DNA from: an uncultured Shewanella sp.
GTDB lineage: Bacteria; Pseudomonadota; Gammaproteobacteria; Enterobacterales; Shewanellaceae
Assembly: GCF_947501225.1 (NCBI RefSeq)
Contig: NZ_CANMUW010000006.1
Coordinates: 270,049-334,048 of the forward strand
Reading direction: 5' to 3'
Length of the DNA: 64,000 bases
A program made the position numbers and the translations under genes. This document shows, one piece after another, positions 7,987 to 16,176 of the stretch. Numbering within the stretch: the stretch's first letter is position 1; each line of letters begins with the position of its first letter. A model generated the notes under the pieces. It was not told the origin of the DNA. It saw only the letters and a program-made list of their open reading frames with translations, and ran no database searches.

Positions 7987-8892
7987 TTAATTCAACTTAT
8001 GCTGTTTCGCCACTCCCTCGATGGCGACGAGTTCGAGCCATTTTTGAGCTAATAGCGCATTAGAGCCATCTTTTCTGTAAGCGCCGAACAGTGGGCGTTT
8101 AAGTCCCTCTGGGCCCAGTTTGAGTGCGGTGAGATTTAAGCCATGGGATTCGCTGATAGACCAGGTGGGCAGGGCGGCGATTCCGTCTTTGCAGGCGATA
8201 CGTTGCAGTAACATCATGGTCAGGTCGCAGCTGAGTTGTTCACCCGCCTCGATGCCCGCGGGCTCAAGGAAGTGTCGATAGAGATCCAGGCGCGACAGGG
8301 GAACCGGGTAGCTGATGATGGTCTGCTTCTCCAGCTGCCTTGGAGTCACATACTCCTGCTGCGCCAAGGGGTGGTCGTTAGCGACCACTAGCTTCACCTC
8401 AAAGTCAAACAGATGCTGATAGGCAAGGGACTGGCCGGGAACCGGATCTGAGGTGAGCACCACATCCAGCTCTCCCATCTCGAGTGCGTTGAGTGAGTCG
8501 AAGAGGTGACGACTGGAGAGATCCAGGTTGGCTTGAGGGAAGCGGGCTCTGAACTCCTCCATCACCGGCATCAACCAGCGAAAACAGCTGTGACACTCGA
8601 TACCGACGCCGAGCTGATTATCTTCCTCATTGAGCCCCTGTTTCAGATCTGACTCTGTCTCAATCACCTTAGGCAAGATCTCCTCGGCAAGGTTGAGCAG
8701 CCTGGTTCCCTCCTGCGTGAATGAGAGAGGCTTGCTCTTTCTGACAAAAATTGAGGAGTTGATACGGGTCTCCAGCTCCTTGATCTGATGAGAGAGAGCC
8801 GACTGAGTGACGAAGCGCTTCTTTGCTGCACCGGCAAGGCTGCCACTCTCCTTCAGGGCGACTAATGTTCGTAAGTGTCTAAGCTCTATCAT
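7987..8892 (-). CDS. metR: MetR, LysR-type activator of methionine genes
   Basis: A 301-residue LysR-family regulator with an N-terminal winged helix-turn-helix (SLAGAAKKRFVTQSALSHQIKEL, about residues 17-40) and a C-terminal effector-binding domain. Sequence and divergent position next to metE identify MetR, which activates metE and related genes with homocysteine as co-inducer. The intergenic region holds TGAANNNNNTTCA-type sites and MetJ-like boxes that probably control both directions. Confidence 0.92.
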   Translation of the reverse strand: MIELRHLRTLVALKESGSLAGAAKKRFVTQSALSHQIKELETRINSSIFVRKSKPLSFTQEGTRLLNLAEEILPKVIETESDLKQGLNEEDNQLGVGIECHSCFRWLMPVMEEFRARFPQANLDLSSRHLFDSLNALEMGELDVVLTSDPVPGQSLAYQHLFDFEVKLVVANDHPLAQQEYVTPRQLEKQTIISYPVPLSRLDLYRHFLEPAGIEAGEQLSCDLTMMLLQRIACKDGIAALPTWSISESHGLNLTALKLGPEGLKRPLFGAYRKDGSNALLAQKWLELVAIEGVAKQHKLN

Positions 8893-8915
8893 ATATATAC
8901 CCGTTTATTCCCACA

Positions 8916-8928
8916 TGAATCTTGTTCA
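8916..8928. promoter_or_regulatory. MetR-binding site (perfect consensus)
   Basis: TGAATCTTGTTCA fits the MetR consensus TGAA-N5-TTCA exactly. It lies 24 bases upstream of the metR start, where autoregulation is typical. Confidence 0.65.
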
Positions 8929-8976
8929 TGTTGCGCTTGAAATCAAATCGTTTGTCAGCAGAGAGACTATCACAAT

Positions 8977-9000
8977 AAACTTCTAGACGTCCAGACGCCC
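8977..9000. promoter_or_regulatory. Tandem MetJ-like boxes between metR and metE
   Basis: Three adjacent 8-mers (AAACTTCT, AGACGTCC, AGACGCCC) match AGACGTCT at 6, 7 and 6 of 8 positions. This is the arrangement expected for cooperative MetJ binding and repression of metE by S-adenosylmethionine. Confidence 0.65.
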
Positions 9001-9068
9001 AAATGTGATTTGCATCGACAGATGTTAATCACCATGAGCACCAGAAAAGGTTCTTGGCGCGTTTACTC

Positions 9069-9081
9069 TGAATTCTGCTCA
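9069..9081. promoter_or_regulatory. Second MetR-like site close to metE
   Basis: TGAATTCTGCTCA matches TGAA-N5-TTCA with one mismatch. It is only 25 bases from the metE start, closer than usual for an activator site. Confidence 0.4.
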
Positions 9082-9105
9082 CATTAAAGCAAAAAGGTAT
9101 ACAAT

Positions 9106-11415
9106 ATGCAAACATCTCAAGCGGTACAGATAGCTAATCTAGGCTTTCCACGAATCGGTCGTCAGCGTGAGCTTAAGTTTGCCCTGGAGCGATATTGGCG
9201 TGGGGAAATCACTCAGCTTGAGTTGGCGCGGGTTGCCAAGGTGCTGCGCAGCACTCATTGGGAGTGGCAAGCCAAAGCCGGAGTCGAGTTGCTGCCCGTC
9301 GGTGACTTTGCCTATTACGATCAGGTGCTTACACTAAGTGCGACACTGAACGTTATTCCAGACCGCCATCGGGGGGAAGCTCAGGAAGGGAGCGTGGATC
9401 TCGATACCCTGTTTCGGGTCGCCCGTGGTCGTGCACCTACGGGAGAGGATGCCCCTGCCTCCGAGATGACCAAATTCTTCAACACTAACTATCACTACAT
9501 AGTCCCGGAGCTGAAGGCTGAGCAGACGTTCACTATCGCCTATGAGCAGATATTTGATGAGGTATGCGAGGCTCAGGCGCTGGGGTACAGGGCAAAGCCT
9601 GTGCTTCTGGGCCCGGTCTCCTACCTTTATCTGGCTAAGGCGGTGGGGAGTGAGTTCAACAAATTAACCCTGCTCCCTGATCTGCTTAAGGCGTATGGGG
9701 CTATCTTAGCGCGCTTTGTAGCTCAGGGCGTAGAGTGGGTGCAACTGGAGGAGCCGGTTTTAGCTCTGGAGCTCGATAGTGACTGGCAGGAGGCTATCGC
9801 TGTGACCTATGCTGCGCTGCAAGATGCCGGGATTAAAATCTTACTGGCTAGCTACTATGGCACCATTGCTCATCACCAGAGTTTAGTTTCGGCTCTGCCG
9901 GTTGCGGGCCTTCATCTTGACCTGGTGACGGCGCCGGAGCAGCTGGCCGACTTTGCCGCTCACCTGCAGGAAGAGCAGGTTTTATCATTAGGGGTGATCA
10001 ACGGCCGAAACGTCTGGGCCGCAGATATCGATTCGATTGCGCAGCGCATCAAGCCTGTGGTGAACGATCTCAAGGGGCGGGTATGGATAGCGCCCTCCTG
10101 TTCACTACTGCATAGTCCGGTGGATCTGGATGTCGAGGATGAGTTAGCCCCGGCGCTCAGGCAGCAGCTCTCCTTTGCGAAACAGAAACTGTCTGAGCTG
10201 ACTCAGTTAAAGACCTTACTCACCACTGACCAAAGCTTTGGCACCAAGGCTGAAGCCGATGCGATCAGGGCCGCTTGTATCGCACGGCGAAACGCCCGGG
10301 CAGAGGCCGCCGACAAGCGGGTACAGGAGAGAGTCGCGGCCCTGAGCCCAGCAGATTATGAGCGCGACAGTGAATTTGCAGCGAGGCAGGTCCGACAACA
10401 GCAGAAATACCGGCTGCCACTACTGCCGACCACGACCATAGGCTCGTTTCCCCAGACTCCGGCGATCAGAGGCTTACGCAGCCGCTGGCGCAGGGGGGAG
10501 ATCAGTGAAACCTTTTATAAGGATCAGCTGCGTCAGGTGACTAAAGATACCGTGGATCGTCAGCTTAAGCTGGGGATAGATGTGTTGGTCCATGGCGAGG
10601 CCGAGCGTAATGATATGGTCGAGTACTTCGGGGAGCAGCTGCAGGGCGTTGGCTTTACAAAGTTTGGCTGGGTGCAGAGCTATGGCTCCCGCTGTGTTAA
10701 ACCACCGCTTATCTACGGTGATCTGTCACGACCCGGGGCCATGACCGTCGATTGGGCGAGGTATGCTCAGAGCCTGACTGACAGGCCGGTGAAGGGGATG
10801 TTGACCGGTCCGGTGACTATTTTGCACTGGTCCTTTGCCCGCGAAGATATCAGCCGTGAACAGATAGCCACACAGATCGGCTTAGCGATTCGTGATGAGG
10901 TGATCGATCTTCAAAATGCGGGGATCGGGATCATTCAGATAGATGAGCCGGCCTTTCGTGAGGGGCTGCCGCTTAAGAGGAGCGAGTGGGATACCTACCT
11001 TCAGTGGGCGGTGGATGCCTTTAAACTCAGTGCCGCCGGTGTGAGTGATGAGACACAGATCCACACACACATGTGTTACAGCGAGTTTAATGAAACCATC
11101 GAGGCGATCGCTGCCATGGATGCGGATGTGATAACCATAGAGACCTCACGCTCACGCATGGAGCTGCTCACCGCATTCGAGGATTTCGAATATCCCAACG
11201 AGATTGGCCCCGGAGTCTATGATATCCATAGCCCGAACACGCCGACGGTGGATGAGATGGTGACGCTTATCGAAAAGGCTGCAGATAAGATCCCGGTACG
11301 TCAGCTCTGGGTCAACCCCGATTGTGGTCTCAAGACCCGCACCTGGGAGGAGGTGGAGCCTGCGCTGCAGAACCTGGTGCAGGCGACTAAGGAGCTGAGG
11401 AGAAGGTTGGGGTAA
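9106..11415 (+). CDS. metE: Cobalamin-independent methionine synthase
   Basis: A 769-residue enzyme, close to the usual 750-770, transferring the methyl group of 5-methyltetrahydropteroyltriglutamate to homocysteine without B12. The C-terminal catalytic domain shows the zinc-site segments IHTHMCYSEFN (His and Cys), ITIETSRS (Glu) and NPDCGLKTRTW (Cys). The N-terminal LGFPRIGRQRELKFALE is typical of the family. An AAAAAGG ribosome site precedes the ATG. Upstream MetR and MetJ-like sites suggest activation by homocysteine and repression by S-adenosylmethionine. Confidence 0.97.
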   Translation: MQTSQAVQIANLGFPRIGRQRELKFALERYWRGEITQLELARVAKVLRSTHWEWQAKAGVELLPVGDFAYYDQVLTLSATLNVIPDRHRGEAQEGSVDLDTLFRVARGRAPTGEDAPASEMTKFFNTNYHYIVPELKAEQTFTIAYEQIFDEVCEAQALGYRAKPVLLGPVSYLYLAKAVGSEFNKLTLLPDLLKAYGAILARFVAQGVEWVQLEEPVLALELDSDWQEAIAVTYAALQDAGIKILLASYYGTIAHHQSLVSALPVAGLHLDLVTAPEQLADFAAHLQEEQVLSLGVINGRNVWAADIDSIAQRIKPVVNDLKGRVWIAPSCSLLHSPVDLDVEDELAPALRQQLSFAKQKLSELTQLKTLLTTDQSFGTKAEADAIRAACIARRNARAEAADKRVQERVAALSPADYERDSEFAARQVRQQQKYRLPLLPTTTIGSFPQTPAIRGLRSRWRRGEISETFYKDQLRQVTKDTVDRQLKLGIDVLVHGEAERNDMVEYFGEQLQGVGFTKFGWVQSYGSRCVKPPLIYGDLSRPGAMTVDWARYAQSLTDRPVKGMLTGPVTILHWSFAREDISREQIATQIGLAIRDEVIDLQNAGIGIIQIDEPAFREGLPLKRSEWDTYLQWAVDAFKLSAAGVSDETQIHTHMCYSEFNETIEAIAAMDADVITIETSRSRMELLTAFEDFEYPNEIGPGVYDIHSPNTPTVDEMVTLIEKAADKIPVRQLWVNPDCGLKTRTWEEVEPALQNLVQATKELRRRLG

Positions 11416-11416
11416 A

Positions 11417-11444
11417 GAGTCGAGCTGCGAGGTTCGAGTCTCTA
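11417..11444 (+). repeat. Short heptamer tract after metE
   Basis: GAGTCGA, GCTGCGA, GGTTCGA, GTCTCTA immediately follow the metE stop with period 7. On the minus strand they read like the CTCGAAC repeats at 34177. Confidence 0.45.
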
Positions 11445-11492
11445 GCCTCTGTCTTTCACTGACAGTCATTTCATCTTTGATAGGTTGAGCTG

Positions 11493-12689
11493 TTAAGTTG
11501 CTGCGGTTTGCTGCTGGGCTTCGGGGGTGGCAAAGCCGCGCAGCACATTAGCGAGCGTAATGGCGGCAAAGAGGACAATGATCAAAGAAAGGTGCCATGC
11601 CTGGCTCAAGCCTAAATGCACCAGCACCATGCTGAGGATAGAGGAGACCACCATCTGTCCGCCTCCGGACATCGCCGCTGCGGCTCCCGCCTGTTTCCTG
11701 TATGGCTGCATCACCATGGCTTGCACGCAAGGCAGGGCGATAGAGTTGCCCAGGATCATCAATAGCTGTCCCAGCATCAGGTATAACGGTTCCAGTGGAC
11801 AGAAGAATAACCACAGCGCAGCCGCCACATGTAGCGCAGGAGTATATAGCAGCAGTTTCTTACTCCCTATAATGGGGCGCACACGATTACAGATCCCGGC
11901 ACCTGCTAACATCCCGAGCGCGGGGAGCAACGCCCAGATCGCATATTTATCAGATGTCATGCCTATTTGGTCTTGCATGATGAAAGGCATCACAGAAATG
12001 GTGGTGATCATCAAACTGAAGTTCAGCCAACCTATGCTGGCAAAACTCATGAAGTAACGTGAGCTGAGCAGGTCACAATACTGCTGTAACATCTTCTTTG
12101 GAGATGGGAGCGCGCTGGTTTGACCGACGGTCTCCTGGAATCTCAATGCAATGACCGCCCAAACGATAGAGAGATAACCCAATAAGGAGATGAACACCAT
12201 ACTCCAGCCAAAGTGAAAGTTGATGAAGCCACCGATAACAGGAGCCAGCAGAGGTGTGATGGATGCGGCCATTGCAATGTAGGACATTGCAACCGGGAGC
12301 TGTGCACCACTGAAGCTGTCACGTATAGAGGCTCGTACCAATACGGCACAACATCCTGTACCCAGACCTTGCAGGAAGCGGCCAAATACCATTGTGGTAA
12401 ACGAATGGCTGAAAAAAATGATCATCAACAGGCCTATCATGGCGATTGTGAGTCCAACCAATAATACCTTCTTGCGCCCCAGCGCATCGGAGATCGGGCC
12501 ATAGATAAACTGTGACGGGCCAAATCCCAGCAGGTAGATACTGACCAGTATCTGAACCTCTTCATGGGACACCGCAAAGTCTTTGGCTATCCATGGGAGT
12601 GATGGAAATACCAGCCCCATGCTAAATTGCCCGACACTGATGATTAAACACGCCAGTAGAATTGTTTTAAATTCAATTGCCCTGCTCAC
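11493..12689 (-). CDS. Bcr/CflA-family drug-efflux MFS transporter
   Basis: A 398-residue protein with 12 predicted membrane helices. The loop-2 motif GPISDALGRKKVLL after LLGFGPSQFIYG is characteristic of the Bcr/CflA/EmrD drug:H+ antiporters. Its role is probably export of drugs or metabolites at the inner membrane; the substrate cannot be read from the sequence. Its start overlaps the stop of the upstream recombinase-like gene by 4 bases, so the two are co-translated. Confidence 0.85.
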   Translation of the reverse strand: MSRAIEFKTILLACLIISVGQFSMGLVFPSLPWIAKDFAVSHEEVQILVSIYLLGFGPSQFIYGPISDALGRKKVLLVGLTIAMIGLLMIIFFSHSFTTMVFGRFLQGLGTGCCAVLVRASIRDSFSGAQLPVAMSYIAMAASITPLLAPVIGGFINFHFGWSMVFISLLGYLSIVWAVIALRFQETVGQTSALPSPKKMLQQYCDLLSSRYFMSFASIGWLNFSLMITTISVMPFIMQDQIGMTSDKYAIWALLPALGMLAGAGICNRVRPIIGSKKLLLYTPALHVAAALWLFFCPLEPLYLMLGQLLMILGNSIALPCVQAMVMQPYRKQAGAAAAMSGGGQMVVSSILSMVLVHLGLSQAWHLSLIIVLFAAITLANVLRGFATPEAQQQTAAT

Positions 12690-13330
12690 GATGCATCACC
12701 CGAAGATGAGTGTGCTTTGCCTCTGCGTCTCAAGCAGCCTTCATCATCAAATTCATTCAGCCTGGCCTTGACCCTTTTAACCGTGGACAGGCTGACGTCG
12801 CACCGCTCTACAACACTTTGTAGAGTCTCCCCCTCGAGTAACAGTGTGGCTATCTGCCGATGCTTCTCTTTATTTGCCGGTCTGCCGCTGAATCTTTGTT
12901 TCCACAGTTCAGGCTTCTCTTTGAGTGCCTTTCTCCCCTGCTCTGCGGCGAACAGGCGACGCTGGGTTTGTACCTTTCCGTAACCCGATATGAGCGTCAG
13001 CAGAGCCTGGCTATGAGCAGACTCGGCTTCAAATTCCAGCGGTTCACAGGCAGTCTGCAATATCACCCTTTTTTCCAGCAAGCTGGTGATGACTTGCAGT
13101 GTTTGACTGAAATCATGACCAAAATCGGTCAGCCACCAGATGATGACCCTATCACCCGATTTGAGAGAGCTAAATAGCTGGCTAAACGCCGCTCGCTCCA
13201 TCGGAGGAACGTCACCACGTACCTTGTCCTGAAAGTGCTCAGCATCAGGAACCAATGCTCTCAGGGCTGCGAGCTGCTCCGGATACGCTTTATTCCTGGG
13301 GGAAAAGCGGGTGTAAAGATAGGTCGTCAT
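12686..13330 (-). CDS. Resolvase-like serine recombinase with degenerate active site
   Basis: About 214 residues. The start at 13330 is chosen because AAAGGA lies 5 to 6 bases upstream and the N-terminus MTTYLYTRFSP aligns with resolvases. Arg8 and Ser10 of the catalytic site and the arginine of MERAAF are kept. The canonical LDRLGR motif reads LTDFGH, so the Asp and both Arg residues needed for strand exchange are gone. The helix with QTQRRLFAAEQGRKAL and a C-terminal helix-turn-helix after FSGRP remain. It probably binds DNA without recombining it. Its stop overlaps the start of the efflux gene, suggesting a regulator of that operon. Confidence 0.75.
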   Translation of the reverse strand: MTTYLYTRFSPRNKAYPEQLAALRALVPDAEHFQDKVRGDVPPMERAAFSQLFSSLKSGDRVIIWWLTDFGHDFSQTLQVITSLLEKRVILQTACEPLEFEAESAHSQALLTLISGYGKVQTQRRLFAAEQGRKALKEKPELWKQRFSGRPANKEKHRQIATLLLEGETLQSVVERCDVSLSTVKRVKARLNEFDDEGCLRRRGKAHSSSGDAS

Positions 13331-13477
13331 AATATCCTTTGTGTGGCTCACTTGGTGTTGTGGCTCATTATTGTATGCGAACCAGCCAATTTGATCAATG
13401 CCAAGCAGGCTGGCAGTTAAAAGATCGGGGACAGGCAGTTGAGAGGCTGAGAAGTTGAGAGAAGGGTGGGTAAAGAA

Positions 13478-13526
13478 GTTATAAGTTAGAGACAGAGCCG
13501 AGATAGCTGTAAGTGGTAAGTAAACG
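13478..13526 (+). repeat. Heptamer tract, first arm
   Basis: In-phase heptamers GTTATAA, GTTAGAG, ACAGAGC, CGAGATA, GCTGTAA, GTGGTAA, GTAAACG upstream of the recombinase gene. They are mirrored by CTTANNN units at 13598. Confidence 0.5.
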
Positions 13527-13567
13527 CTAAGACAAAGAAGCGATGAGCTACCAGCCCCGGAGGACAA

Positions 13568-13591
13568 AGCGAGAAAAGTCAGATTCTCGCT
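13568..13591 (-). terminator. Stem-loop downstream of the glutamate-synthase-like gene
   Basis: AGCGAGAA pairs with TTCTCGCT around an 8-base loop. On the minus strand it is followed only by a weak T-rich stretch. It lies between the two inverted heptamer arms. Confidence 0.5.
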
Positions 13592-13597
13592 CTGTTA

Positions 13598-13627
13598 CTT
13601 ACAACTTATAACTTACAGCTTATCGCT
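13598..13627 (+). repeat. Heptamer tract, second arm
   Basis: CTTACAA, CTTATAA, CTTACAG, CTTATCG in one phase, ending a few bases from the stop of the minus-strand gene. Inverted relative to 13478-13526. Confidence 0.65.
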
Positions 13628-13634
13628 GAAGAGG

Positions 13635-15185
13635 CTAATCCAACTTCGTGAATCCCGCGTAATTAACTCCGGATAACAGTGCCATCTCTCTGTGCCAGGT
13701 AGCCAGATCATCCTTGTTGAAATCGCTCAAGTTGTGATGACCGCAGGCTCTGGCCATCACCTGCATCAGCTCTATTGAGGCATTGAAGAAGTTGGCCAGT
13801 TGTTGTGATGATTTTTCTACGTTGAGTCGCTGGCGCAGGTCGGCATCTTGGGTGGCGATACCGGCGGGGCAGTTGTTGGTGTTGCACATGCGCGCCGCGA
13901 CGCAACCGATAGATTGCATCGCACTGTTGGAGATAGCCACTCCATCGGCACCTAAGGCCATGGCTTTGACGAAATCCATCGGCACTCGCAGTCCGCCGGT
14001 CACTATCAGGGTGACCCTTCCTGTCGCCCCCTGCTCATCGAGATAGCGCCTGGCCCTGGCCAACGCCGGAATGGTGGGAACACTGATATGGTCCCGGAAC
14101 ATCTCGGGAGCGGCTCCCGTTCCGCCGCCTCGTCCGTCGAGTATGATGTAATCAGCGGTGGCATCGAGGGCAAACTGAATATCGCGTTCAATATGGTTGG
14201 CACTGAGTTTAAATCCGACCGGCACACCGCCGCTGACCTCGCGTACCCGGTCCGCGAAGCGTTTGAAGTCGCATGAGCTTTTAAGTTCCCTGAACGTTGG
14301 CGGCGATATGGCGGGCTCTCCCTCGGGAATGCCCCTGACCTGTGAAATCTTGCCATGGTTCTTGATACCGGGCAGGTGTCCTCCGGTGCCTGTTTTAGCC
14401 CCTTGGCCGCCCTTAAAGTGGAAGGCCTGTATCGAGTGCAGCAGCTCCTCCCTGTAGCCAAACTGTGCACTGGCCAGCTCGTAAAAATAGCGGGAGTTGG
14501 CGGCCTGCTCTTCGGGCAGCATGCCTCCCTCTCCCGAGCAGATACCTGTGCCAGCCAGTTCTGCGCCCCTTGCCAGCGCCGTCTTTGCCTCTTCAGACAG
14601 GGCGCCGAAACTCATGTCGGAGACAAACAGGGGGATTTTCAATTTCAGTGGTTTCCTTGCCTGAGGCCCGATGATCAGCTCGGTGGAGACGACTTCATCC
14701 TCTTGTAGAGGTTTTGTCGCCATCTGTGCCGTCATGATCTGAATATCATCCCAGTGGGGCAGCTCATGGCGGGGCACTCCCATGGAGGTCATGGGACCGT
14801 GGTGACCAAGCTTGGTCAAGCCATCTCTGGCAAGTTGGTGGATAAACTCGACGGTAGGTTCCTCAACAGTGGCCTTTGCCGTGGGGGCGCTGTCTTTATC
14901 GGTTGCAATAGTCCGCCCGGGCCCCTCGCTGCCGACCTGTTTAGTTGTGAACTGTTTATGGGTGCCGTCGCAAAAGGGGGCGTTGCCCGTGTGTTTGCAG
15001 GCACACAGGTATGCCTCGCCCTCTTTTTCAGCAATAAAGGCTTTAGGTTTGAAGGAGGTTTCCGCGTGGGAGCCATCGCAAAAAGGCTGGCTCTTGGATC
15101 TTCCGCAGGCGCAGAAGTAGTACTCTTTTCCCTTGGTGAGTTCGACTTTCTTAGGTTTGTTATCTGCAACGATAGGATTGCTCAT
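13635..15185 (-). CDS. CDGSH-domain / FMN-binding glutamate synthase-like fusion
   Basis: A 516-residue protein. The start at 15185 has a good AAGGAG site and removes a 15-residue upstream extension. Residues about 10-85 hold two CDGSH-type 2Fe-2S motifs (CACGRSKSQPFCDGSH and CACKHTGNAPFCDGTH). The rest is a GltB-like FMN barrel with GGRGGGTGAAPEMFRD and a 3Fe-4S-type segment CVAARMCNTNNCPAG. The glutaminase domain of true glutamate synthase is absent. It is probably a cytoplasmic flavin/iron-sulfur oxidoreductase of unknown substrate. It stands alone with a terminator-like stem downstream. Confidence 0.85.
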   Translation of the reverse strand: MSNPIVADNKPKKVELTKGKEYYFCACGRSKSQPFCDGSHAETSFKPKAFIAEKEGEAYLCACKHTGNAPFCDGTHKQFTTKQVGSEGPGRTIATDKDSAPTAKATVEEPTVEFIHQLARDGLTKLGHHGPMTSMGVPRHELPHWDDIQIMTAQMATKPLQEDEVVSTELIIGPQARKPLKLKIPLFVSDMSFGALSEEAKTALARGAELAGTGICSGEGGMLPEEQAANSRYFYELASAQFGYREELLHSIQAFHFKGGQGAKTGTGGHLPGIKNHGKISQVRGIPEGEPAISPPTFRELKSSCDFKRFADRVREVSGGVPVGFKLSANHIERDIQFALDATADYIILDGRGGGTGAAPEMFRDHISVPTIPALARARRYLDEQGATGRVTLIVTGGLRVPMDFVKAMALGADGVAISNSAMQSIGCVAARMCNTNNCPAGIATQDADLRQRLNVEKSSQQLANFFNASIELMQVMARACGHHNLSDFNKDDLATWHREMALLSGVNYAGFTKLD

Positions 15186-15521
15186 ACCATCTCCTTGATG
15201 AAGTTTAACCCGCTGCCCGGCTCTTGGCATGTTCGAGTGATTATGCGGTTATCTGTTCTCTTTTCTGCTTTCTCTTTTTATATAGATTTTAGTAGATTAA
15301 CGACCAACCAGAGACAAAGGATCAAAATAGTTGGTGCGCTGGTGAATTTTTATGCTCTTTTAAAGATAACCTAAGCGATGGATATTATTTCTGCAATAGC
15401 TGGTTTTTTATTCGTTTATGGTTGCGGAGAGGAAAAAATGCCGATTTCGGTGAACTAATGTCGGCTTAACCCGGTCATATCTCCATGGACAAAACAGTAC
15501 CTATACATTCTTCAGGAGAGG
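15186..15521. other. Divergent intergenic region, nothing identified
   Basis: It separates the minus-strand CDGSH fusion from the scs operon and should contain both promoters. It is AT-rich around 15270-15430. I see no convincing -35/-10 pair, CueR-like palindrome or CpxR tandem box. Confidence 0.3.
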
Positions 15522-15572
15522 ATAATCACTCAGGCATTTGCTAAGCGTGCAGGCACCAGATGGACGGCGATA

Positions 15573-15983
15573 GTGGTCACTGTCTTAACGCTGTTCTGCC
15601 TGGCTCAAAATAGTGGGTTATTCAACTTGGCTGCTAACTTAGGCAAAGCTCAAGGGGGGACGGCTGGGCCGTTATCTGTGTTGTATGCAGGGGCTTTCGA
15701 AACGGAGGCTGCCGGAGGCAGTAGCGAGTTTAGCGTTGGCGCGTCACAGTCCTTAGATGCCGACTCTTCCCAGGCAGGAAGTTTCGAATTTAAGCGCTGT
15801 GAACTCTCTGAAAAGTCGATGCGTTTATGCCTGGAAGATACGAGTGTCGCCGCGCTATTGGTTTTACTGTTTCTGCTTCCCCTCTCTCCTTCGCTTGTCA
15901 GGATATTAAACCAGGCTCCCAGGAATGCTTCATTTCTCAGATCTCGGCGAATTCATCTCACCTTCTGTCGCTTTCAGGAGTAG
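15573..15983 (+). CDS. scsA: Small membrane protein, ScsA-like
   Basis: The called GTG start gives 136 residues with an N-terminal hydrophobic segment, a periplasmic-looking middle with the cysteine pair CELSEKSMRLC, and a second helix (AALLVLLFLLPL). Size, topology and position ahead of scsB, scsC and scsD suggest ScsA of the copper-sensitivity suppressor system. The frame is open upstream, and a strong AGGAGAGG at 15514-15521 precedes the codons ATA ATC ACT, so translation may begin at a non-standard codon near 15522-15525 and add about 17 residues. The function of ScsA is not well known; the name rests mainly on context. Confidence 0.5.
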   Translation: MVTVLTLFCLAQNSGLFNLAANLGKAQGGTAGPLSVLYAGAFETEAAGGSSEFSVGASQSLDADSSQAGSFEFKRCELSEKSMRLCLEDTSVAALLVLLFLLPLSPSLVRILNQAPRNASFLRSRRIHLTFCRFQE

Positions 15984-16176
15984 AGGCGTTTTGCGGCTTC
16001 GTCGGTCTGCCTGTGATCCCGGCTGTTGTCGGTCGCGGTGCCCGTAAATAAGAGACTGTGTTTAAGGCTGTTATTTAAAGCCAGCTATTTAAAAGCACTT
16101 GTTACTGAGTGCATGCTTATTCAAAGCCAGTCACCATCGATTGGATTAACTCTGTTTATTGTGTATTAGCTACGCA

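Noticed and set aside
11527-12057. 176-codon plus-strand frame
   Set aside because: It is antisense to the efflux gene, with no ribosome site.
12686-13567. Longer recombinase with an extra 79 N-terminal residues
   Set aside because: The extension covers a heptamer tract, and a good ribosome site is found at the internal ATG 13330.
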